Source of the DNA: Terriglobales bacterium
GTDB taxonomy: Bacteria > Acidobacteriota > Terriglobia > Terriglobales > Acidobacteriaceae
NCBI GenBank assembly: GCA_025934735.1
Contig: JAICWP010000001.1
Location: 398,625 to 462,624, forward strand
Direction of reading: 5' to 3'
DNA: 64,000 bases
In this document: positions 44,544 through 53,259 of the stretch, piece by piece
Layout: each line of letters begins with the position of its first letter
Position numbering within the stretch: position 1 is the stretch's first letter
Notes under the pieces: generated by a model
What the model saw: the letters and a program-made list of their open reading frames with translations, nothing else
Databases searched by the model: none
What the model was told of the DNA's origin: nothing
Translations under genes and position numbers: made by a program

Positions 44544-47201
44544 TCACGCCACCGGCGCGGAGATCCGGTTCAAGTGGTCAGCAAGGATGCGGCGCAGCTT
44601 GGAACGCTCTTCCAGTTCAATGTCCACGATTTCGAAGCTGATTTCGCCCTGGCGCGCCCGCCGCAGCAGCACCTGGGTCTTGATGTGGCGCAATCCCAAC
44701 TGCAAGTCCAGCGCGGCATCCGAACCCAGCCGCAGGTCGGTGGTCTTTCTGGCAACGCCGCCGCCCAGGCTCAGTTCGCGCACTGACAGTTCCGAGCGGC
44801 CCCAGGAGCTGCTGGCGAACGCCGGTACGACGCGCAGGGGAATGATGCGCTGGTAGCGGCGCTGCCGCACCCAGGGCAGGCTGTACTCCGCATCCAGCGG
44901 CTGCAGGTCAAGTTCGTTCATGGTGAAGCCGCCCTCGGTCACCAGTTGCGGCCCATATTGCGGCTCAATCTTCACCATCGCCTGCGCCGCGGAAATGCGC
45001 AGCTCGCGCGCATAAATCCATCTCCACATCTTCCGGGCTTCCACCATGGCGCGCAGCAGCGGAATGGCGGCGGCGTCCTTCAGTCTGCCCAAAGCTTCCA
45101 CCACCTTGAGGCGCAGGAACGGCGAGCGGGCCTCCGCCGAGCCTTCATCCGCCAGCACTATCAGCCCGGAAGTCAGCGCGTGATCGCCGCTGAAACCGAT
45201 TTCATCAATTGCTTGCGGGAGCACCGCATGGTCCAAGACGTCCAGCATTTCGAACAGAATCTGTCCCCGTTCCGGTGCGTTGCTGGCCGCAATCTGCCGC
45301 ACCACCGCGTCATGGTAGAACCGGTCCCACTCTTTCAGCCGGGACGGCAGCAGTTCCAGCACCGCCATGGGATTTACCCGGCTGAGCAAGCCCACGCTGC
45401 TGGCTGCCTGCCGCACTGGCGCCAGGCGCAGCAATTCCCGCAGATGGCGCGCGCCATCCTCCTTCAGTTGCTCCATCAACTCCACCAGCCGGTCGCATTC
45501 TTCGCGCCGGTGGCAGCGCGCGAACCGTTCCGCAATCTGCTCAGTGGCCGCCTGCGGAATGCCCTTGAGCATGTCCACCAGTTCGGGCGGCACCTCCGGC
45601 AGCTGCAACGCTTCTTCCAGGAATTCCGGCAGGCGGTTGTCCACCCCAACCCGCGGACGCAAGTCCTGTGCCAGCACCGGGCGCTTTTGCTCGATGCGCT
45701 TCATCGAAGCCACTACTTCTTCCACGGCTCCGTAGCGGCGCCGGTCGCCCGCTTCCTGGCTGATGCGCACGAAAGCCGCGCTCAGCAGGCCCTGAATGTC
45801 GAGCACCGCCTCCACGATCAGCTGTTCGGAAATTCGCCGGATGGCGTGGGGCAACAGCCCATCTTCGGCGGTGACGTAGAGGTCGGCCAGTTGCGCCACT
45901 CCTGTGGCGGCCTTGCGCCGCGAATCGGCGTCGGGGCTGCTTACGCAATCGCAATAATTGCGCAGGATCGCGCCGGCCCCTTCCCAGTCTTTGGCCTGCA
46001 GCAGTTCTTCCACGAACGAGCGCACGTTGCGCGGTGGCACGCAGGGCGCATCCGGCGAGAGCAGTACGCTCCTCTTGCCTGATTCCGGCACCTCCGCCCA
46101 GAATTGCCGGTCCAGAATGTCGGCGTGCGATTCCACCAGAATGCCGGCGTGGCTCATCTTGTCTTCATGCACCCGCAGCACGCGCCGCAGCATCTCCATC
46201 TCGCGGCTCATGCGCTCCAGCATTTCGTGGATGGCGTTCACCCGCACTTCGCCCCGCTCATAGCGCTCCAGCGCAAAGCGGATGGCCAGGTGCTCGGCGG
46301 CTTTCATCAGCAACGGGCTGTCGCCCGAGCCCTCTGGCAGGCGTGACGCCAGCTTCTGCAGCGCCTGGCGTAGCGCGGTCGCGGCCTCCGGCGCCGCCCG
46401 CTCCAGATCCTCGCTCAGCCGCTTTTGCACGACGGCCAGATCTCCCGCCTCGCAAGACTCTCCCAGTTTGGTCAGCAGCCGGATGGCCTCGATTACTTCC
46501 GCTTCCTGCAGCGAAATCCAAGCGGGAGCGGCGGCCGCTGCTGCGGGCCCGTTAACTTTGCTCACGCCGGTGGATACTGCGCTCGCGAGCGCACCCGCGG
46601 GCAGGGAACCACGCTTGGCCCCTTCCGCCGCCGCTATGAGCTGCAACAATTTTTGCGGGTCGCTCAGCCAGTCGCGGAATTCCGGTCCCAGGTTCTGTGC
46701 CGCTAGTTGTGCCGCCAGCGGCACCTCGCCCGTGGCTGGATCATGGGCGACAAAGCGGATCTCGTTGATCTTGATGGTGGCGTTCTCGCCTTCGCCCACC
46801 GCCGCCTTGATCTGGTCTGCTACTACCTGGGCTCTCGATCCCCCTAGCGCAAAGCCCCTCACCAGGCGGGAAAAATCGCCTTCCGTCACCCTGGCGGAAA
46901 ACTGCAAGCTGGCCAGCCCGGCGGCCGAAAGCAGCTTGGCGAAGCTGCGCTCAGCCTGCCCCGATTCCAGCGGCATTCCGCCCACCAGCAATTGCTGCCC
47001 CGTAACTCCCAGCAGCAGCCCGCCTTCGCCGCCCATAGCTATCACCGCCTGCAGTTCATCCCAGGCAATGCGGAACTGTTCTTCCGTCCGCCTGTGTTTG
47101 TAGCCGTACAGGCGCACGTATTTCACCAGGATGTTCAGGCTGTGGACGAAGGCCTGGGCAGCGGGCAGACGGCTTTGCGAGTCTGTTTCTGGCGCGCGGA
47201 T
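44544..47201 (-). CDS. Large HEAT-repeat protein with PilZ-like C-terminus, probable ATC start
   Basis: The protein (885 residues from 47201) has an N-terminal helical domain (AQAFVHSLNILVKYVRLYG then TEEQFRIAWDELQ), a long middle of HEAT-like helical pairs (DAAAIPLLRAMVEARK, RRISEQLIVEAV) and a C-terminal region with RRYQR and RELSLGG, resembling the RxxxR and D/NxSxxG motifs of PilZ with Glu for Asp. A GTG at 47126 is possible, but conserved-looking sequence extends upstream with no ATG, GTG or TTG. AGAGGGAG lies 6 nt before an ATC at 47201, which I take as the start. It may be a scaffold or cyclic-di-GMP-responsive protein; function is unknown. Confidence 0.65.
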   Translation of the reverse strand: MRAPETDSQSRLPAAQAFVHSLNILVKYVRLYGYKHRRTEEQFRIAWDELQAVIAMGGEGGLLLGVTGQQLLVGGMPLESGQAERSFAKLLSAAGLASLQFSARVTEGDFSRLVRGFALGGSRAQVVADQIKAAVGEGENATIKINEIRFVAHDPATGEVPLAAQLAAQNLGPEFRDWLSDPQKLLQLIAAAEGAKRGSLPAGALASAVSTGVSKVNGPAAAAAAPAWISLQEAEVIEAIRLLTKLGESCEAGDLAVVQKRLSEDLERAAPEAATALRQALQKLASRLPEGSGDSPLLMKAAEHLAIRFALERYERGEVRVNAIHEMLERMSREMEMLRRVLRVHEDKMSHAGILVESHADILDRQFWAEVPESGKRSVLLSPDAPCVPPRNVRSFVEELLQAKDWEGAGAILRNYCDCVSSPDADSRRKAATGVAQLADLYVTAEDGLLPHAIRRISEQLIVEAVLDIQGLLSAAFVRISQEAGDRRRYGAVEEVVASMKRIEQKRPVLAQDLRPRVGVDNRLPEFLEEALQLPEVPPELVDMLKGIPQAATEQIAERFARCHRREECDRLVELMEQLKEDGARHLRELLRLAPVRQAASSVGLLSRVNPMAVLELLPSRLKEWDRFYHDAVVRQIAASNAPERGQILFEMLDVLDHAVLPQAIDEIGFSGDHALTSGLIVLADEGSAEARSPFLRLKVVEALGRLKDAAAIPLLRAMVEARKMWRWIYARELRISAAQAMVKIEPQYGPQLVTEGGFTMNELDLQPLDAEYSLPWVRQRRYQRIIPLRVVPAFASSSWGRSELSVRELSLGGGVARKTTDLRLGSDAALDLQLGLRHIKTQVLLRRARQGEISFEIVDIELEERSKLRRILADHLNRISAPVA

Positions 47202-47473
47202 AGAGTGCTCCCTCTGTAGACCGGTGTTGTTTAAGCCTACGGTTCCCCGCTTGGGATAGCATCATTACGTAGGTAATGGCTGGGGACAGGTCCTTTGGGC
47301 AGGTTGCCAAGAGAACCGATTGCTTACCCGGGGGCGGATCCTGGCCCGCACTGCCCGGTCGCCCGGCCAGGTAATCCAACAACTATTCTCTTTGCCGCAT
47401 CTTAGAGCAGTCCTGTCAGTCGTCTCCGGTGGGCTTAAGTTGGACTCGCAAGCCAAAACAGGGGTGTTCTGGA

Positions 47474-47479
47474 TATAAT
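47474..47479 (+). promoter_or_regulatory. TATAAT -10 box before the response regulator
   Basis: A perfect TATAAT lies 34 bp upstream of the ATG, but no good -35 is found at 17 nt. GAGGAA lies about 8 nt before the ATG. Confidence 0.4.
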
Positions 47480-47513
47480 GCGAAATTCGGCTTAACATCG
47501 AGGAACTGCCAGA

Positions 47514-47885
47514 ATGAGCAACGGCAAACCTAAAGTCCTGGTGGTGGATGACGAGCACGTCATTGCCGATACCCTGGCCATCATCCTCAATCAGAACGGG
47601 TTCGAGGCTTTGCCCATCTACACCGGCGAGGATGCCATTAATCGCGCCCGCAAGCTCCGCCCCAACCTGCTTATCAGCGATGTGATTTTCAAGAACGAGA
47701 CCATCACCGGCATTGATGTCGCCATCCAGGTGCGGCAGTCCGTTCCCGAATGCAAAATCCTTCTCTTCTCCGGGCAGGCCGCTACCGCCGATTTGCTGGA
47801 AACCGCTCGCGCTCAGGGCCACGAATTTGAAATTCTGGCTAAGCCTGTCCATCCGCAAGACTTGCTGGCCAAACTCGGACAGTAA
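47514..47885 (+). CDS. Single-domain response regulator
   Basis: The 123-residue stand-alone receiver has the acidic pair VDDE, phosphoacceptor Asp56 (LLISDVIF), switch Ser86 and the conserved Lys110 in LAKPVHP. It has no output domain, so it would act by protein contact or as a phosphate relay. No kinase is adjacent. The divergent HEAT/PilZ-like gene is its nearest neighbour. Confidence 0.92.
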   Translation: MSNGKPKVLVVDDEHVIADTLAIILNQNGFEALPIYTGEDAINRARKLRPNLLISDVIFKNETITGIDVAIQVRQSVPECKILLFSGQAATADLLETARAQGHEFEILAKPVHPQDLLAKLGQ

Positions 47886-47886
47886 C

Positions 47887-47914
47887 AAAAAAAACCGGGC
47901 TGGTTGGCCCGGTT
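47887..47914. terminator. Terminator hairpin with A-run upstream
   Basis: ACCGGGC (47894-47900) pairs with GCCCGGT (47907-47913). Eight A precede it on the plus strand, giving T8 after the stem on the minus strand. Orientation favours minus-strand transcripts coming from the DUF4126 gene, but it may also slow plus-strand transcription from the response regulator. Confidence 0.6.
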
Positions 47915-48217
47915 CGGAGCGTCGAGTTGGATGCGTTTACATCGCAGCGCGGCGCAAATCTGAGCGCCGATCGCGCATTCTGGCTGAGGTTTCAGCCGTT
48001 TTATGCGCCCCGCGCTCAGTGCAGCTACTCAGAGAGCGAGGAAACGGACACAAGCACAAATGCAAGCCGCGTGCCACTTGTTTTTATATCCATCACATCA
48101 GGCCTTCGAGATAAGTAGTTGAAAATGCAGGTAGTCTCTGCTTTGGCTCGTCGCCGTGCGTAAAGCGAAGTTCAAATCTTTGCACAATCACACAAATCTT
48201 TGGGCGAGGCGATCCGT
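47915..48217. other. Intergenic stretch, nothing recognised
   Basis: These 303 bp between the response regulator terminator and the DUF4126 gene hold no frame with protein-like composition and no clear repeat or RNA. Confidence 0.5.
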
Positions 48218-48826
48218 TCAGGCGGCGCTGGAGGTATGCGCAATCTGGCGTTCCGCTCCTCGAAACAGCGATCGCATGGCACGGATGACCCAGCGAATCA
48301 TGAGCACCACCATCAGCAGGGCGACGATGACTATAGCCGCCGCTATGTACGGATGCTGGCTGGCAAACCAGGTCAGGAAAACGGCCAGCGCATCTTCACC
48401 CAGGCTGAGTCCGATATTGGAGAGCGGCTCCGGGGAAGGGGTTACGGCGAGGCGTGCCGCCATTTTTCCGCCGTGCGCCGCCAGGGCAATGCCCCCGCCC
48501 AGCACCGCGGCCAACAGTTGCATTCCCGGTGAAAGCTGTGCCGCGGCGCCCCAAGCCAGCAAGGCGGCAACCGGGATACGCACGAAGGTGTGCAACGCGT
48601 TCCACACCAGGTCGAACGCGGGAATCTTGTCGGCAAAAAATTCCACCAGGAACAAGGCCACGCAGGCCCCGATCACGTACCAGCTGGCTACCGGGTGTAG
48701 TGCCGGAGGCAGCACCAGAACCTGAGCGCGGGACAGCAAGCCCAGCGTCGCCACGGTGGCGTACACATTCAGTCCGGCCGCAAAGCTGGTGGCCAGCAGC
48801 AGGGCGGGACGCGCGGGTGAGGACAA
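48218..48826 (-). CDS. DUF4126 family membrane protein
   Basis: The 202-residue protein has five to six spans and the family patterns SFAAGLNVYATVATLGLL and LVEFFADKIPAFDLVWNALHTFVRIPVAALLAW, the latter with a conserved Asp and Lys. DUF4126 proteins are widespread in soil bacteria and uncharacterised. It lies divergent to the DUF2520 gene with a 96-bp spacer. Confidence 0.85.
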   Translation of the reverse strand: MSSPARPALLLATSFAAGLNVYATVATLGLLSRAQVLVLPPALHPVASWYVIGACVALFLVEFFADKIPAFDLVWNALHTFVRIPVAALLAWGAAAQLSPGMQLLAAVLGGGIALAAHGGKMAARLAVTPSPEPLSNIGLSLGEDALAVFLTWFASQHPYIAAAIVIVALLMVVLMIRWVIRAMRSLFRGAERQIAHTSSAA

Positions 48827-48922
48827 GCTAGAAATGCCGGTCAGCCTCCTTGGGCACCGTTTAAGGATACGCTGGTTTTCGCGGAACGGTTCCCGCCGCT
48901 CTTTCTGTTATCCTGCGCCGGA

Positions 48923-49828
48923 ATGGCAGCCAAGCCCCGGATTGCGATAGTGGGAGCCGGAAACCTGGGCAGCGCGCTGGCCCGGGCGCTGCACGGCGCC
49001 AGCTATCCCATCAGCGAAATCGTTTACCGGAATGCCGGTTCGCCGCAGCGGGCGCGCCGCTTGGCCGCGGAAGTTGGCAGCGCCGCCGTTCGTTTATCCC
49101 AAGCACGAGTTGTGGCCGATGTAGTGTGGCTCTGCGTACCTGATTCCAATCTTGCCCTCTGCGCCCGGCAATTGACGAAGGCCGCTGACTGGCGCGGAAA
49201 AATTGCGCTTCATCCCAGTGGCGCGCTGCCCAGCGATGAGCTGCAGCCACTGCGCCGCTGCGGAGCTGCAGTGGCGGCGGCGCACCCTCTGATGACCTTT
49301 GTGCGCCACTCCAGCCGCTCGCTGGCCGGAGTTCCTTTCGCCATTGAGGGCGACTCGCCCGCCGTTCGCGCGGCCCGGCGGATGGTCCGCGACGTTGGCG
49401 CCGAAGCATTCTCGATTCGGCCGAGGGATAAGGCGCTATACCACGCGTGGGGAGCGTTCGCCTCGCCTTTGCTGATTGCATTGCTGGCTACCGCGGAACG
49501 GGTGGCGATGGCGGCGGGTGTGCGCTCGCCGGCGGCAGCCCGCAAGCGAATGCTGCCCATCCTTGAGCAGACGCTGCGCAATTACGGCGCCTTCGGCTCC
49601 GCCGATGCCTTCAGCGGTCCTCTGGTGCGCGGCGATGTCGCCACGGTGCGCCGCCATTTGCAGGCGCTGGGCAAACTTCCCCGAGCCCGGGCCGCCTATA
49701 TAGCGCTGGCCCAATCCGCGTTGGCCACACTTCCCGTGCGCCACCGGCATGAATTGGAAGAGGCGCTAAAAAGCATTTCACCGTCGAGCCGCCGGGCCCG
49801 CCAAGATTCAATCCTAAGTAAAATGTGA
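48923..49828 (+). CDS. Rossmann-like plus DUF2520 domain dehydrogenase-type protein
   Basis: The 301-residue protein opens with the NAD(P)-binding fingerprint IVGAGNLGSALARAL. VVWLCVPD and GKIALHPSGAL follow the fold of pantoate and pyrroline-carboxylate reductase relatives. The C-terminal helical DUF2520 domain (about 150-290) has KALYHAWGAFASPLLIALL. Its substrate is unknown. The gene is monocistronic. Confidence 0.87.
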   Translation: MAAKPRIAIVGAGNLGSALARALHGASYPISEIVYRNAGSPQRARRLAAEVGSAAVRLSQARVVADVVWLCVPDSNLALCARQLTKAADWRGKIALHPSGALPSDELQPLRRCGAAVAAAHPLMTFVRHSSRSLAGVPFAIEGDSPAVRAARRMVRDVGAEAFSIRPRDKALYHAWGAFASPLLIALLATAERVAMAAGVRSPAAARKRMLPILEQTLRNYGAFGSADAFSGPLVRGDVATVRRHLQALGKLPRARAAYIALAQSALATLPVRHRHELEEALKSISPSSRRARQDSILSKM

Positions 49829-50113
49829 AATCGGAGAATGATGGGAAAATCGCGAATCTTAGGAATGTGAAACCGTCACCCGCGCAGCGCAAGAATGTAG
49901 CAGACAAGAGCACGCGATTGCGCTATTCACAACAAAAACGGTTCGTATCAGGGCACGCCTTCAGACGTGCCGAACCGAATCAGACGACCTGCGGCTTCAG
50001 CCGCTGCGCATCCTGCTCAGCCGCGAAGCGGCGACATAATGTAGCCAAGTCGTCACTGCCCTCAGGACGTTTCTTCCCTGCGTCCTCTGCGTTGAAGAAC
50101 CCTGCCTGAAGAC
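49829..50113. repeat. Palindromic repeats between DUF2520 gene and ribA
   Basis: The 285-bp spacer holds GCGGCT-TC-AGCCGC (49991-50004), GCCGC-GAA-GCGGC (50020-50032) and an outer inverted pair GGCACG/CGTGCC near 49953-49972, then a CCCTGCGTCCTCTGCGTTG stretch of the kind often repeated between genes. No coding frame is evident. Confidence 0.6.
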
Positions 50114-50716
50114 CTAGCGCGACCCGAACAGGTGCCCCATCTTTTCCTTCTTGGTCTTGAGGTAGTTTTCCGCGTGCGCATTGGGCTCCACCTCGCAGGG
50201 CACCCGCTCCACCACCTTAATGCCGGAATTTTCCAGCGCCGCTACCTTGTCAGGATTATTGGAAAGCAGCCGTACCTTTTGGATTCCCAGGTGATGCAGA
50301 ATCTTGGCGGGCAGGGCAAACTCGCGCTGGTCAGCCTTGAAGCCCAGCTTCTCATTGGCCTCCACCGTATCCAGGCCGGAGTCTTGCAGTTCATAGGCGC
50401 GCAGCTTGGCCATCAGCCCGATGCCGCGCCCTTCCTGCTGCTCGTAAATGAGCACGCCGGCGCCGGCCGCGGCGATCATGGAGAGCGCCATCTCCAGTTG
50501 CTGCCTGCAATCGCAGCGCAGCGAGCCGAAAACGTCGCCGGTCAGGCACTGCGAGTGAATTCGGACCAGGGGAGCTTGGCCCATCAGGTCGCCCATCACC
50601 AGCGCCACCGCGTCCTCCCGGCGTTGCCCTTTGCCCTCGCCAAACTCGGCTTCAAAGCCCAGGATGCGGAATTGTCCCCAGCGGGTAGGGAAGTCCGCTT
50701 CCGCTACTTTCTGCAT
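50114..50716 (-). CDS. ribA: GTP cyclohydrolase II
   Basis: The 200-residue enzyme opens GTP to start riboflavin synthesis. Zinc ligands Cys57, Cys68 and Cys70 lie in CLTGDVFGSLRCDC, and EQQEGRGIGL supplies the GTP-binding Arg. It is the stand-alone form, without a DHBP synthase domain. I chose the ATG at 50716. A GTG five codons upstream is possible, and a TATAAT sits just before it on the minus strand, implying a very short leader. Confidence 0.92.
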   Translation of the reverse strand: MQKVAEADFPTRWGQFRILGFEAEFGEGKGQRREDAVALVMGDLMGQAPLVRIHSQCLTGDVFGSLRCDCRQQLEMALSMIAAAGAGVLIYEQQEGRGIGLMAKLRAYELQDSGLDTVEANEKLGFKADQREFALPAKILHHLGIQKVRLLSNNPDKVAALENSGIKVVERVPCEVEPNAHAENYLKTKKEKMGHLFGSR

Positions 50717-50897
50717 TTTTGAGGAACTCACCTGTCCATTATAAGAGTGCGGCGAACTAGCCAGCGGCGAAATGCGCCAGACGCGTGACGATGGTGACAA
50801 TCTCTTCGGCCCATGCCCGGCAGCGGCCAGGGAGTCGTGAGGGGCATCTTGGTCGAGCTAGTTGAGTTACCATTAAGGCTCAATCAAGGAGAAACGC

Positions 50898-51878
50898 TTG
50901 GGCGGTGTGCACGAAAGCCTGGTTGAGATGGCTAAACATGGCTATCTAGTGCTGTTCGCGTGGATCACTGCCGAACAACTTGGCGCGCCCGTGCCGGCGG
51001 TGCCAATCCTGATTGCCGCCGGTGTGCTCTCCGCCACCGGCCAGCTCACCTTGCCCAGCGCATTGGCGGTCGGCATTCTGGGCTGCCTGATCGGCGATAC
51101 GTTTTGGTACGCCCTCGGCAAGCAGCGCGGCTCCGCGGTTCTCCGCCTGCTTTGCAAGATTTCCCTGGAGCCGGAAACGTGTGTCCGCCGTAGCTCGGAA
51201 TTCATTTCGCGTTATCGCGGCCGCTCGCTGGTCGTTGCCAAATTCATCCCCGGTGTTAGCGCTGTTGCCGTTCCACTGGCAGCCAACTCAGGGATCTCTC
51301 TGTGGTCGTTTTTCTCGTACGATTTTCTTGGCAGCCTGCTCTACGTTGGAGCGTACCTTGCTTTAGGCCGGGTCCTTGGCGAGCGAATCGATAAGCTTTC
51401 CGTTTTCGCCGACTCGCTTAAGAGCGTGTCGCTGGGACTTGCCGTTATTGGCGCGATGGCCATATTGGGCTGGCGTTCTTATCGGAGGCGCCAGTTTCAA
51501 AATGATGTGCGGGTGGCGCGCATTACTCCCAAAGAGGTGTGGGATCTGATCCAGGGACAGCAGAGCCCCTACGTCGTAGATTTGCGGCATGCTCTGGACA
51601 TGCTGACCGATCCTCGAGTGATACCGGGCGCCCTTCGGATGACGCCTGATGAGCTCTCTCGACGGCACAACGAAATTCCGCGTGATCGCGAAATCATCTT
51701 ATATTGCACCTGACCCAATGAAGCCTCGAGCGCCAGTCTGGCGCTCAAACTTCGAAGGATGGGGATTACACGCGTGCGGCCGCTGTCGGGTGGTTTTGCC
51801 GAATGGAAGCGGCAGGGCTACGCGCTCGAAGATGCGCCGGAAAGCATCGGTTGGCAATCAACAGCTACTTCGGCATAA
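50898..51878 (+). CDS. DedA-rhodanese fusion, candidate selenoprotein (TGA at 51711 read as Sec)
   Basis: A TTG start follows AAGGAG at 6 nt. Residues 1-200 are a DedA membrane protein (SNARE-associated, several spans, FIPGVSAVAVPLAA). Residues 205-326 are a rhodanese domain. Codon 272 is TGA in the active-site loop, reading LYCT-U-PNEASSA. The family as I recall it has Cys there (YCxCPNE). The same frame continues for 54 codons with typical rhodanese sequence (ITRVRPLSGGFAEWKRQGY) to a TAA at 51876. A SECIS-like hairpin follows the TGA. If TGA is a stop, the 271-residue product loses the catalytic loop and C-terminus. Sulfur transfer at the membrane, with a Cys-Thr-Sec redox pair, is inferred. 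Confidence 0.75.
51720..51753 (+). promoter_or_regulatory. SECIS-like hairpin after the in-frame TGA
   Basis: The upper stem GAGCGCC (51728-51734) pairs with GGCGCTC (51740-51746) around the five-base loop AGTCT. The lower stem GAAG (51720-51723) pairs with CTTC (51750-51753). A G at the second loop position lies 23 nt after the TGA. This fits the bacterial SECIS model, which needs a stem of 4-16 bp, a G in the first two loop bases and about 16-37 nt from the UGA. Confidence 0.6.
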
Positions 51879-52079
51879 GCTGCGCAAAACCCCGCACCCT
51901 CCAATTCAACACGGGCAACTCAATCGCTCTGAGCTTGGCGCACATGCATAGGCGCCTTCATCGCTAGCGGCGAGATTGCTGCCGCCTGCTTCATCGCCCA
52001 CGCGCGGGCGCGTTCTGGCCCAGCGTAAACCATGACGGGTGGCGGCAGCTCTTGCGTGATCCCGCTCGCCCGATGTTCT
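51879..52079. other. Start of a decayed region
   Basis: No frame here has a complete gene. A minus-strand frame near 51920-52060 reads a protein-like stretch (LPPPVMVYAGPERARAWAMKQAA) without a supported start, perhaps a remnant. Confidence 0.35.
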
Positions 52080-52622
52080 TTAGTGTTGGTGCACCAGCAC
52101 CGCCCCATTCGCGATCCACGGCCCGCTCGGCACCGGATTCCCAGCGAAGGCCGCTGCGCGAATTACGAACGCAACGTTTCTTCCGCTTTGACAAACCGAG
52201 GGCAGGGAGCCAAGGCTGCCGCTGAAGTGAGCGTCCCCCGTCGCGCTCAGGGGGACCGCCGGTGTTTCCACCAGAACGGAATTGCCTCCCCCGGCGCTGC
52301 CGTCCACATCGCAGATCAGGGTGCCTTTTACTTCAGTGACCGGTCCGGGAGTGCCCAGAAAATTCGTGCCCGCAAAAACCAGTCCGTGTACCAGGAACTG
52401 CGCTACCCCGGTTGCCAGGTTTACACGGGCCACACCGGACGTGGTTGTCCACGGCGCAAACCCGCCCATCACTGCGCCGGTGCCCGATCCCACAACGTTG
52501 CCAGCCGGTATGATGCCCACGATCTGCCGCCATAAGATCACCGGATCGTCGGAAGCGGACGCCAAGGACGCCACTGCCAAAACTGCTGTGGCTGCCATTG
52601 CCAGTAGAGTCGTCTTTCGCAT
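52080..52622 (-). CDS. Exported hypothetical protein
   Basis: The 180-residue protein has a signal peptide (1-23, cut after ASA) and follows AGGAGGACCTTGT. The mature part is Gly/Thr/Val-rich (DDPVILWRQIVGIIPAGNVVGSGTG, then PWTTTSGVARVNLATG), consistent with an all-beta secreted domain. Two Cys (in LICDVDG and LPSVCQSG) could form a disulfide. I recall similar exported proteins in acidobacterial genomes but know no function. Confidence 0.7.
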   Translation of the reverse strand: MRKTTLLAMAATAVLAVASLASASDDPVILWRQIVGIIPAGNVVGSGTGAVMGGFAPWTTTSGVARVNLATGVAQFLVHGLVFAGTNFLGTPGPVTEVKGTLICDVDGSAGGGNSVLVETPAVPLSATGDAHFSGSLGSLPSVCQSGRNVAFVIRAAAFAGNPVPSGPWIANGAVLVHQH

Positions 52623-52713
52623 ACAAGGTCCTCCTGATTGATTCGTGTGCTGCCTCTTCCTGAAATGCGGTGGGCGGGGATTTTCATCCAGGAATTTGCG
52701 GCAGGAGAGAGCT

Positions 52714-52928
52714 TCAGGAGAGCGGGGCTGAATTAGTCGTCCAGACCCATTGAACGAAAAGAGCTACACCAATAGCAGCAGTAATCAAGCCGCCCAGCCC
52801 TGCGATAACAGCTAAGCAGCGCCCTTTCCGTCATCGCTGAGGTTCATACTGATTAAACACATGACAAATCCCACAGCGGAACAGAGCAACCAACCCCACC
52901 ACGGTAAGTCCGAAGGGCTTATTGGCAT
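52714..52928 (-). pseudogene. Frameshifted small two-span membrane protein
   Basis: From an ATG at 52928 the frame reads MPISPSDLPWWGWLLCSAVG with a span, then SDDGKGAA and TAG. In the -1 frame the sequence continues KGRCLAVIAGLGGLITAAIG, a second span, to TGA at 52714. The two halves make a plausible 70-residue protein broken by one missing base near GACGGAAAG. No strong ribosome binding site is seen. Confidence 0.45.
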
Positions 52929-53034
52929 GTGACGCAAATTCTACTGTGCATGAGTTAAATCTGGGTATGCCATCCGAGATTCCCAGCCGATTGCCTTGGG
53001 CAATGAGAGGGGAAGCGCTGCCACCGCCAGGCGT

Positions 53035-53259
53035 CTACCCTAGCAGTTGCAATCGCTCGGCTGCTGCGCGGCTGGCAAGCGCGTCCAGTCGATCCAGAGC
53101 CCTTTTGTGATCAATGTAGTTCTGCGTTTCGCTGGCCAGTACCAGGGCCGCCCAATTGTCCACGAACATTTTGATGTTTCGGATCTGGTCATCCCCGGCC
53201 GATCTGGATTCCAAGAACTGCCTGCAGCGGACGTAATCAAGAGTTCGGTAATCAGGCAT
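53035..53259 (-). CDS. Small soluble hypothetical protein
   Basis: The 74-residue protein starts at an ATG with GGGAG about 8 nt upstream. Its sequence is charged and helical (YVRCRQFLESRSAGDDQIRNIK, then RALDRLDALASRAAAERLQLLG), as in small cytosolic proteins. No family is recognised. It lies among gene remnants, so it could itself be relict. Confidence 0.5.
   Translation of the reverse strand: MPDYRTLDYVRCRQFLESRSAGDDQIRNIKMFVDNWAALVLASETQNYIDHKRALDRLDALASRAAAERLQLLG

Noticed and set aside
49829..50113. Insertion sequence ends around the palindromes before ribA
   Set aside because: The inverted repeats are short and nested, with no transposase frame and no target duplications visible.
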